This document shows, in pieces, positions 45,798 to 55,885 of a stretch of 64,000 bases of DNA (the first letter of the stretch is position 1; every line of letters begins with the position of its first letter). The stretch is from Caenorhabditis remanei (taxonomy: Eukaryota > Nematoda > Chromadorea > Rhabditida > Rhabditidae), in NCBI RefSeq assembly GCF_010183535.1, contig NC_071332.1, forward strand, positions 5,518,001 through 5,582,000, in the 5' to 3' direction. Below the pieces are notes generated by a model. It was not told the origin of the DNA. It worked only from the letters and a program-made list of their open reading frames with translations, and made no database searches. A program made the translations under genes and the position numbers.

Positions 45798-47781
45798 ATG
45801 GCAAATCTGAACATAACTGAATGCATCATTTGCTTTAATGAGTATGGTAGGTATCTAGATCATCCAGTTGAAAACCAACTTCAAATTATGATGAAAAGTA
45901 TTTCACAGATTTCGAAACTCGAAAACCTTGCATCGGAACATGTGGTCACTCGATTTGTGAGAGTTGCAAGCATCTGATGGTCACTTCAAAATGTCCGCAG
46001 TGCAACCGAGACGAAGCATTTGCAATTACCACTATCAATTATCAAGTTTTAGAGCTTATGAAGCAATTAAACAATATGCAATCAGCAGAGGGATCTACCA
46101 CCAGACAGCTTTTATCAGAAGATTTGAGTGTTAGTTTCTGACACTTTTTTGGATATAAAACTCTGAATATCATTTTCAGGGTCTCGACGAAGGAACTTGT
46201 AGTGAATGTACATTAAGATCACGAAAACTTCGGTTATGTATCACTTGTGCAGTGAGAGTAGGAATTTTGAAATTTGAGGAAATGGGAAAGAAATTTGTCT
46301 TGAATATCGAGAACGATGGTGTAGAAGCCGCTCTGCAAAAAGCAAAAGAGATAGCAATCTGTGGAGATTGTGCACTAGATGGAGCTCAGCATGAAGGTCA
46401 CAGAACAATGCATTTGGCAGTTTTGAAGAATGATTTGGAAGATTGCATTCCGACTGTTATTCAGGAAAAAATGGATCAGGTTCAGATAAATGCAGGCTCC
46501 GCTTTCGATGAACTCAAGAAAAAGCTCAAAATATCAATTGACTCATTGAAAATATATTTTGAACGATATAGTCTATTGCCAGCCACCGAAAGGAAAATAC
46601 ATTTCAATAACATCGAAGCAAGCATAGAGAAGATAAATGATACATTATCATTAGCCAGAGACGCCGTTAAAAGGCTCGAAATGTTGAATAGTGAGTTTGT
46701 CGAGAGTACGGAAGTTGTTGACAATAATATGAAAGCAGTAACAAAAGCGTCCACGGCATTCGCAAATATGGAACCAGTACTTGTCGCAGGTGAGCATCTG
46801 ATCAAGTTCAGATATTACCACTACTGTAAACGATCCAAGAATGAACAACTTCTATGTCTTGCAGATCGCAAACAAAGTGCCCGCGAACCACTTCTCATTG
46901 GTCTCTTCAATCCAAAAGACAACGTTTGGACATCACTCGGACGAATACCGAACCCGAAATCAAACTACGCTGTGGCCAGTAACAAATCGCAAATCTTTAT
47001 TATCGGAGGAGTGAACAATGGATCATGGCTTCAGAACGTTGAGATGTATGATAAAAACAAAGACAGAAGAAGAGATGTAAGAAATCTAATAATCAAAAAA
47101 CTAATTGACTGTATGGAAGGTATTACAGTGCAAAAAATTAAAACGTGGTCGAACTCGTACATCGGCAGGATTCCATAACAATAAAATGTATGTCGCTGGG
47201 GGTTATGATAGCACTTATATGAGTTCTGTTGAAATCTTTGACCCGGATCATGGAGATTGGAGAGATGGACCGTCTTTGAAACGAGCGCGGGCTGATGGAG
47301 TCGTTGTGTCCTGTAATGGAGAGCTTTTTGGTTTGAAATATTTATTGTCTTGATCTAATAAAAGTATTTTTCAGTTCTTGGAGGATTCAATGGTAAAGAA
47401 TATGAGGAGAAGATCGAAAAGTTAAACGATCGAAGCCAACAGTTTGAAGAAGTTGGTGAAATGCAAGGGAGTCGAGCTGGATTTGCTGCATGCGCATTCC
47501 GTGGTAGAATTTATATTGCTGGTGGATGGAGTAACTCGAGTAATACGTTGAGATCTGTCAGAAGTTATGACCCGATGACGAACTCATGGAGAGATGAACC
47601 ATCGTTGAATAAGGACAGAAAATACTTTACACTTCATGCAACGAGTAAAACAATATATGCTATTCGCGGGTGTGCCGATAGTTGGAGTTTGATCAACGAA
47701 GTGGAGAAGTTCGATGCAGATGGACAGAAATGGGATATTATCAAGTGCACGGATAGTCGAAATTCATTACAGCCTGGTTAG
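45798..47781 (+). CDS. RING / B-box-like / coiled-coil / kelch protein, copy 1
   Basis: This is a TRIM-like architecture ending in kelch repeats, probably a ubiquitin ligase whose kelch propeller picks the substrate. Exons are 45798-45846, 45909-46129, 46180-46789, 46865-47076, 47129-47330 and 47375-47781, giving 566 residues. The RING ligands are C9, C12, C28, H30, C33, C36, C45 and C48. B-box-like zinc pairs begin at C97/C100 and C110/C113, with a second set in ICGDCALDGAQHEGH. A helical coiled-coil follows (LKKKLKISIDSLKIYFERY to about residue 290). Kelch motifs with GG and later Y/W include IIGGVNNGSWLQNVEMYD, VAGGYDSTYMSSVEIFD, VLGGFNGKEYEEKIE and IAGGWSNSSNTLRSVRSYD. AATAAA is at 47892-47897. 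Its last exon is almost identical to that of copy 2, while the rest is clearly diverged. Confidence 0.88.
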
Positions 47782-49419
47782 GCTATTAGGTGGCAAAAAA
47801 AATTTCAGAGAACAATGAAATGAATTCTTTCACAGATCTAGTTTATTGGCTCCTCGTGTTTTCAATTTTAATTATCTATAGGAATCATTTGAATAAATAT
47901 TATAAGACTTAAGTGTTACAATTGATTTAAAGAATTTGAAATTTTTTTAAAACAAATTTTCACCAAGGTGTTACACAGATGGGGCTGCTCTGTCAAACTA
48001 CAGAGTTGGTCATATGCTAAAAAGTACTATCCAAAGCTCGTTTAGTTTTTTTATTAAAAAATTATGACCATGCGCACTTCCAGCCATCTCCATGAATACT
48101 ACAATTCATTGCACTAGAATTGATGTGAAATGGGATCTCATACAGATTATCAACTAAACCTGTAAGTAATGCATGACTAACTAACTATACTTGAACCGTC
48201 ATTTCAACATTTTATTATCCCCGTTTGACCATTAAAAGTTATGTTTGTTTACTTTCTGCTTTTCTTTCATCTTTTTGTTTTCTCCTATCATTCTTCTTTT
48301 TTTCATTCAGCTTTGTTTGTTTGTGAGAATAATCTAGCATCCATAAAGTCAACATTGTTATATTTCTTCGATCTTGGCTTGTCAGCTATCGTTTTTTTTC
48401 TGTTTCGATATTTTTCTCATTCATAAAGTTTTTACTTTTCCTTGCTTTTTTCAGAAGAACTTCATTAGAAAGTGAAATAGTTCTGAACAGCTGGAGTATT
48501 TGAAGTCGATTTGATAGATACCGTTTTTTTTCTTCTATTCCTTATATGTTTCGATAGTACTGAAGATCAGTTCAAAATTTAAGCTATTTCAGAAAAGAGT
48601 TGGGAACAAAAGAAGGGAAGAACTGTAGGAAACAGTAATCAATTATTATCCGTTGAAGACTCTTATTCACAAAACATATTTGGGAATCTCTTGATTCAAA
48701 TTTTCTAGGTCAACTTTTTTTTCAGTAAAAGAGACGAAGTGGGACCTTGAGATGGTCATAAAACAATCAGAAATACACCGATGTTAATGAAATACTCTGA
48801 AAATCATATATTCATATGTGACTTCAAGTTCTGGGAAACTTAACATTGTTCTGAGAAAAAACTTGTTTTTGGGGAGCGACTGATTCAGAGGGCGTCCACT
48901 TCCCAGTTCTAGAATCGAAAAAGTTTGAAAACCAGTATTTGAGAATGAATCGTTGTATTAGCATCACAGTTAGTTATGTTCGTCAAGCAGATGACAGTTT
49001 GTTTGGTTGATTGGTCTGATAAAATCTTAACGGAATTTCAATTTGAATTCTAAAAAAGGAACTTACGTGGATGTGAGTGCAGTAAAGCAACGACACATCT
49101 CCTGTTAAAAATTAAAACACTTTCTATCATTTAAAGTGAGAAATAAAATGGGCGGAAAAATTAATAGCAAAGACTATGAGGAAAATGACAAACGACATCA
49201 CGTTTTAGAGGACTACAAATAGAAGAAGCATCGAGTTGATTATCTGATTAATTTTCCCAATTTGAATTTAACGTCCAGTTTTTTTTGGTTTCAAGCAGAA
49301 AAGGGCGGAGCTCTTACAAATTTTCAAACTATGTTAAAGACAGTAACATATTTTTTATAACTTCTTTCCCCTCCTTCACATAGTTAGCGAATAACACCAA
49401 TGACACATGTTTGTCTGTT

Positions 49420-49420
<1 letters not shown>

Positions 49421-49452
<32 letters not shown>
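49421..49452. repeat. CT dinucleotide microsatellite
   Basis: An uninterrupted run of about fifteen CT units is followed by TTTTCTCCC. It is likely to vary in length between strains. Confidence 0.95.
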
Positions 49453-49453
<1 letters not shown>

Positions 49454-50578
49454 CTCCCACTATTTCACTATTTTCTGCGAGAAGAGAGACCTAGACGTTT
49501 ACAATGAGCAATGATGATTTGCGGGATCTTCTGATCATTTCCCTTCTCTGAGGATCCGAAGTATTAGCAATTCTATTACATGTCGTTCTATTGATTTTAT
49601 GAATTCACAAACAAAATTTGCTCACTCTTAAATCGTTATCAGTCTGTTTCTGCTTCTCTAAGCATCTTTTCCTATCATTCAGAAAGAGGGTTGTCACCAA
49701 ACTGCAGTCTTTCAAATCGTATCAACGCTTTCTTTTCTATTCACCAAGTTATCCTAAAATCTTTCAGAGAGATCCGTTCAGTTATGCTGTGAAAAAGTGT
49801 CCTGCAGGGTCAATATAAAAGGTAGTTAGTTTTCAGTTTTCTATCTGAAAAAGTCTGTTGGGTCTGCCTGAAAAACAACCCAGTTTACGACAAAGTTAAA
49901 TCAAAAACGGTCATTACTAAAAATCGATTAAAATCATAGGGTGTGGTAGGTCACAAGTGACCATGAGCATCATCAGACCGGAAATGAAATCATATAGACA
50001 ACATGTACATTTCACAACTTTTCAGCACATTTCATTGTTATCAAACACGTGTAACTAACCTGGGTCAAAGATACAGTATCCTTTTTAATAAGCTGACATA
50101 TGATCTGGGTGTGATTGAACTATCTCAAAAAATCTTAAATCTCAATCAAACAGAGCTTCCCTGAAATCTAGTTTTCTAGATGTACAAGGGATTTTCTGAA
50201 TTTTCTGAATTTTCTGAAATATGTGACTACTTATACCTATTCTCACATCTTGTTGATGGTAAATGGGTCGTAAAGTTAAAAGGTATTCTACAAATCTTAC
50301 TGTAAGTATCCTGTATATCAAACTATTGCAACCATTACAAAACGATGTCAAATAATCTGTGTCTTCTCAAATTTCTTGCAAACTCTTTCAAAATATTATA
50401 ACGACTCAGAGAAAATAGGTTTTCTTATCTGTAATTCTTATCAATGAATTTCTTTGAAAGTTAATTTTGTAACCATTCTGTAATCTATTTCAATTTAAAT
50501 TACCATATACTCCTCACTTAAAGCTTCAAAAATGTTATGAGAGCGAGTAAGCTTGTATCTCTCTTCTTACTGTAAATT

Positions 50579-51016
50579 ATGTACAAGAAGAGGCTTGTTT
50601 GGTTGGTATCCAAAGCTTCTTCAAAATACTCTACTAAATTCGTATATTGCAGGTTCATTCAAACGGTAAAATTGAATAGAACTTTGGGTTCTTCGAAACA
50701 GAAGAACCAACCCGTCGACACGACGGATCATCAAAGAAGACAAGCTTCATCAAATCGATTCACTAAGAAGTGTAAATTCAAAAAACTTCAGAACCTAAAC
50801 TCGGATCAGGAGATTAACTCGAAGAAGAAGACTTTCGAGTACTGGCGGTTTGGGAAGTTGAAGTTCAGAGAAATCAAAAAAGGATCGGATTTTTGGAAAA
50901 GGATATTGGTTACTGCTAGGTTTACAAGAAAAAGTTCGTATCGGTTATTTTTTGGTGTCGCTGAGTGGACCGTCTGTGAGTTTTTTAAAAATTTAAGAAA
51001 TACAAAACCAACATAA
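50579..51016 (+). CDS. Uncertain basic reading frame, 145 codons
   Basis: The frame is unusually long for this AT-rich stretch and very rich in Lys, Arg and Ser (for example SSNRFTKKCKFKKLQN and YWRFGKLKFREIKKG). It could be one internal exon, bounded by a TATTGCAG acceptor at 50652 and a TGTGAGTT donor at 50976, which would trim it to about 107 codons. I do not recognise any family and found no certain partner exons. It may be a remnant of a gene or a chance frame. Confidence 0.25.
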   Translation: MYKKRLVWLVSKASSKYSTKFVYCRFIQTVKLNRTLGSSKQKNQPVDTTDHQRRQASSNRFTKKCKFKKLQNLNSDQEINSKKKTFEYWRFGKLKFREIKKGSDFWKRILVTARFTRKSSYRLFFGVAEWTVCEFFKNLRNTKPT

Positions 51017-52842
51017 TTTTAGTTTGCCAGATCTTATTAAAAAATAAGAAGTGTCATATCTAATCTTGATTTTATATAATCCAATTAATCAAACCTACCC
51101 GACTGTGTCTTGGGATGTCTATATTTGACCTATATATCAAAGATCAATTCTCGGTCATTGTTCTTGTTAGTCTTGCTCACTCTTAGTTTTGTGGTTTGTG
51201 GCTATGCATAGTTTTTAAAAAGTTTTTTTCGGTTTATGTCTAGAAGGTTCTAATTATCTGATGAAATAACAGACGACCTAAAGTTCAATATCAAAAGATC
51301 ATATCACATGACATTTTGACATATAAAAGAGGCGAGGCAGACAATGACAAATCTTGATGACTCATGGACCTGAGGAAATTAATCGTTTATTTTTCCTTTG
51401 TATTTGCTTTGTATTTGCTTAATCAACTTTTGTGAACTAATTTTCCGACATATTTTTTTTTCAAAGTTTTTAATCGAAAAATCAATAATTTCTGTTTTTT
51501 TTCGAAATAGTTCGCGAGCGTTCGATTTCATTTTATTTCATGATGACTTTCAAAAAAAAAGCTTTCATCACATCCTTCCAGAATATTCCTTTGACGTTTC
51601 CTCATCGTTAAATTTTCAGTATTTCAGTTCACATTTTTTGCTGGTCCAGTTATATTCTTTCTCATTTTGTGTTTTGAGTTGTTTTTAACTGAAATTATCA
51701 CCCATTCGAAGAAAACTGGAAATCTGGAAAAATGAGTTTTTCGCTTCTGTGCATTTTTACGTAAAATCCTTTGCATGATACGCAGTTACCCGCCCCTAAT
51801 CCATGACTTCACGTTTTCGCTGAATTTCTCCTTTTCCAATTAATTAGTGGATTTTTATGAGAAACTTCATGTTTATTTCATTTCGAACAATTCACTTACT
51901 TAATTTTAAAGCAAAATTAACGTTGTCATCGATTTTCGAGCTTAATTAAATTTTTTACTTAATTTTTCCGCTAGTGAACAAGAAAATATATATTTCACTC
52001 CAATGAATATGTTAATTTGTTTCTCTTTGTGCACGGATCCTTACAGTGACGATGCGCAAGCAACAATACTGACGCATTTCTCGTGCAATTTTTCGCCAAT
52101 TTTGTTCAAATTGCAGGTCTAAGAATTGATAAAAATTTCAAAAATCAGAAATTCGGAATTTTTCCGTTGTAATCATTGAAAATACAAATAAGACGCAAGA
52201 AAAAAAGTTTTTGTACTTTTACTAACACTTTAGGAATAGAAAAACCAAAAAAAAAACGAAAATTTTTTTCAAAGATTAATGTAGAAAATGGGAAAATAGG
52301 GTATTTTAGCGAGCATAATAAATGTTTTCCTTGCTTTTCTCTTATTTTTTAATCTAAAAATGCCTTGGAATACATTTTTATCCCTTGTAACGGTTCAAAA
52401 TTGAAATTTATTGGTTCAGAATTCCTTCAGTTGAGATCTCCTCCTCCAATATTGCACCGATTTTAGAATGTTTGCACTTTTTCGATAGCTCTCAACATTA
52501 TCTAGAAGGCTATCATCTTAGAATTGCAGAAAAATTTTTTTAAATCCTTTAATTCGTGTTTTGCCGAATTTCCAGTGCGAAAGAAGAAACTGTAAAATTT
52601 GAACGGGAAACGCGCCTGTCCAGTCCCTGGCGCATTACTCGATACTCGCTGCGCACAATCGGAGACTTTTGTAACTGTAGGGTTCCGTGATTGTGGTATA
52701 TTGGATTTTCGCCTTTGTTTGCATCACGCAAACAAAAATCCGGGGAAAAATCGATAAGTCTCCTCACAAACTCTCGCACTCGTTTTCCTTCAATTTTATT
52801 TTTGTTTTGCAGAAAGAAACAAGACGGGTTGGCGAAGGAAAT

Positions 52843-54927
52843 ATGTCTATCGTTAACACAACAGAGTGTATAATTTGTTATAATGAATATGGTAAGGTAG
52901 CTTTTTACTTTAGAAATTGGAAGAGCTCCTGAATTACAGATACTGATTCACGAAAACCTTGCATCGGTACATGTGGCCACTCAATTTGTGAAAATTGTAA
53001 ACATCAGATGGTCTCTTCAAAATGTCCGCAGTGCAACCGAGAAGAAGCTTTTGCAATTACCACTATCAATTATCAAGTTTTAGAACTAATTAAGCACTTC
53101 AAAAGCATGCAAGCGGGCGGATCATCGTCAGGACAATCGTTATTAGATGATGCAAAAGTGAGTTTTCAATCAATTCGCACAACCAAATTATCCAATTTTC
53201 AGGGTCTCGACGAAGGAACTTGTAGTGAATGTACATTAAGGTCTCGAAAACTGAGGTTATGTGTCACTTGTGCGGTAAAAGCCGGAGTATTAAAACATGA
53301 CGAAAAGAAAAAGGAGTTTGTCCTGAATGTTGAGAACAACGATATAGAAGCAGCTCTGCAGAGAGCCAAGAAAATTGCAATTTGTGGGGATTGTGCACTA
53401 GATGGAGTTCAACACGAAGGTCACAAAACCATGCAATTGGCTGTTTTGAAAAACAATTTGGAAGACAAAGTACCCGCTTCTGTTGAGGAGAAAGTGAATC
53501 AAATGCAGAAAAACGCTGATCAAATATGCGAAGAATTGGCTGATAAATTCAAGGGAACAATTAACTCGCTTAAAAAATACTTTGAGCACTTCAACCTATT
53601 GCCCGCTACCGAAAGGAAAATACATTTCAATAATATCGAAGCAAGCATAGAAAAAGTGAATGATACTATGTCACTGACTAGAGATGCTGTGAAAAGACTG
53701 GACATATTGAATAATGAGTTTCAAGATAGTGCAGATGTAGTCAAAAACAATGCAAAAGCAGTCACAAAAGCTACTACCGTGTTTGTAAATATGGATCCAG
53801 TTCTTGTCGCAGGTGAGTTATCGTTTGAATTTTCAAAAAGAAGTATTCGCCGTTTTTGTCGAATAATCAAAATTAATTCGATTAAAATTACAAATTTCTA
53901 TTTTCTTCCAGACCGCAAACAAAGTGCCCGCGAACCACTTCTCATTGGTCTCTTCAATCCAAAAGACAACGTTTGGACACCAGTTGGACGAATGCCGAAC
54001 CCGAAATCAAACTATGCGGTGGCGAGTAACAAATCGCAAATCTTCATAGTCGGAGGAATGAACAATGGATCATGGCTTCAGAACGTTGAGATGTATGACA
54101 AGGACAAGAATTTGAGACGAGATGTAAGTTTTAAACTGAAATTTTTATCAAGTTTCTAAATGAGAACTAGTTGTTCTTGTTCGCGAAACAAACATTGTAA
54201 ACGTTTTGCACGAATTCGAAAGACTTTCCAGTGCAATCGATTAAAACGTGGTCGAACTCGTACATCTGCCGGATTCCACAACAGCAAAATGTATGTCGCC
54301 GGAGGATACGATAGCACGTATATGAGTTCCGTCGAAATTTTCGATCCGGATCATGGAGATTGGAGAGACGGACCGAATCTTCGACGGCCTAGAGCGGATG
54401 GAGCAGTAGTTTCATGTAATGGGGAACTTTATGGTGAGATTTTCTTCTGGGTTTTCAATTTCTTAATTTTGTTTTTTTTTTCAGTTCTTGGAGGTTTCAA
54501 TGGAAAAGAGTACGAAGAGAAAATCGAAAAAATGATCGATTCAACACAAAGGTTTGAAGAAGTTGGTGAAATGCAAGGGAGTCGAGCTGGATTTGCTGCA
54601 TGTGCATTCCGTGGTAGAATTTATATTGCTGGTGGATGGAGTAACTCGAGTAATACGTTGAGATCTGTCAGAAGTTATGACCCGATGACGAACTCATGGA
54701 GAGATGAACCATCGTTGAATAAGGACAGAAAATACTTTACACTTCATGCAACGAGTAAAACGATATATGCTATTCGCGGGTGTGCCGATAGTTGGAGTTT
54801 GATCAACGAAGTGGAGAAGTTCGATGCAGATGGACAGAAATGGGACATTATCAGCTGTTCTGCTGTTACATCCAACGCGAACACTTCGCAGACTTCACAA
54901 ACAAATGAGCAGCAGGCTGTCACTTGA
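52843..54927 (+). CDS. RING / B-box-like / coiled-coil / kelch protein, copy 2
   Basis: This is a paralogue of the gene at 45798-47781 with the same six-exon structure: 52843-52891, 52940-53157, 53203-53812, 53912-54123, 54232-54433 and 54485-54927, giving 577 residues. RING (TECIICYNEYG, CGHSICENC, KCPQCNREE), B-box-like Cys/His set, coiled coil and kelch repeats (IVGGMNNGSWLQNVEMYD, VAGGYDSTYMSSVEIFD, VLGGFNGKEYEEKIEK, IAGGWSNSSNTLRSVRSYD) are all intact. The C-terminal tail differs from copy 1: it is SNANTSQTSQTNEQQAVT rather than DSRNSLQPG. Introns are unlike those of copy 1, so the duplication is not brand new. The near-identity of the last exon therefore suggests later sequence exchange. 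A TTTTGCAG acceptor at 52811 is a plausible cis or trans splice site for the 5' end. Confidence 0.88.
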
Positions 54928-55221
54928 TTTGGAGTAGTAGAATCATTGCATGTTGTTGTTGTTTTATTTCTAATTTTTATTTTTCTGTGCCAGAATGTCC
55001 TATGACCCGTAAATTCCACCCTTTCGCGCAGCGAGCGAAATGAAGATAGCAGTACATCGCACGTCGGCGCGCGCCTGAGCTTCGATTGTCAGCAATCGGT
55101 AAGGCTCGGTTGTTTTCTCATATGATTTCTTCAGACTTGTTGTGGATATTCCGAAGAAAAAAACATTCGCAGATCACCCATCACTGACTTCAGAATTTCA
55201 GTCGCGCGGCGTCGGGCGATG

Positions 55222-55342
55222 TTACCCATTCGCCGGTGGCTGACCGGTCGCTCAAATTTGGGTATGGGGACGAGGGGTGAATCCCACACCTCGTCCCCGG
55301 ACCCAACTTTGAGCGACCGGTCAGTCACCGGCGAATGGGTAA
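55222..55342. repeat. GC-rich 121-bp near-perfect hairpin
   Basis: The left arm TTACCCATTCGCCGGTGGCT continues as GACCGGTCGCTCAAATTTGG and GGGGACGAGG. The right arm repeats this as the reverse complement and ends CACCGGCGAATGGGTAA. The arms are about 52 bp with a loop of about 15 bp. Confidence 0.95.
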
Positions 55343-55376
55343 AACGCTTTTCCATACATGCAAAACAGACCGAAAT

Positions 55377-55475
55377 GGCCGAAACGTTCCGGCGCGTAAC
55401 TCGCTTTCAGCTCATAATACTGAGCTTGAAGCGAGTTACTCGCCGGACCGTTTCGGTCATTTCGGCCCGTTCTGT
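55377..55475. repeat. Short palindrome with ACTCGCTTxxAGCTCA
   Basis: CCGAAACGTTCCGGCGCGTAA and ACTCGCTTTCAGCTCATAAT pair with TGAGCTTGAAGCGAGTTACT and CGCCGGACCGTTTCGG. It shares the GCGAGTTA / GTAACTCGC terminal blocks with the palindromes at 25560 and 31008. Confidence 0.85.
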
Positions 55476-55885
55476 ATGTATTTTCATTTCATTTACCCTA
55501 TCTTTTGTGGATGACAGGAATCCAAGAAACAACAGCATTATCAAAGATTTTTCGTAAATTTTATAGCTTTCTTCCCAAAAATAGCATGTAGTCCAAAAAC
55601 CCTTTCCCCCAGATATTCAACTTTTCGCCTTCTTCTTCCTTCTGGATCATTTTTTCTACGCTCATTCATCTGTGAATCTTTAGCTCAAGTTCAATTCTTT
55701 CAATTTATATGTCATTACATGTCTTCCCTGATCTCTATATCCCTTTTTCTTTTTACCACCGTTTATCATTTTTTAGAATTTATTCTATTCTTTTAGGTTA
55801 TTAACTCGATAAAACGTGTCATGTTTTATTGTATTAGCAAAAAATCAACCAATAGCATTGCAGAACCCAAATTCGATCATGTTTA

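Larger units (their letters stand above)
47782..52842. other. Interval between the two kelch genes
   Basis: Mostly AT-rich sequence without a convincing gene. It contains a (CT)n microsatellite at 49421-49452, a TTTTCTGAA triplication at about 50190-50218, and one unusual basic reading frame at 50579-51016, listed separately. The right end should contain the promoter and a 5' untranslated exon of kelch copy 2; a TTTTGCAG acceptor is at 52811, 31 bp before that start. Confidence 0.45.
54928..55885. other. Convergent intergenic region with two GC-rich hairpins
   Basis: It separates the 3' ends of kelch copy 2 and the SK channel. It contains the palindrome at 55222-55342, a second shorter one at about 55377-55475, and otherwise AT-rich sequence. 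The channel's polyA signal (AATAAA on the minus strand) is at 55825-55830. Confidence 0.6.
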
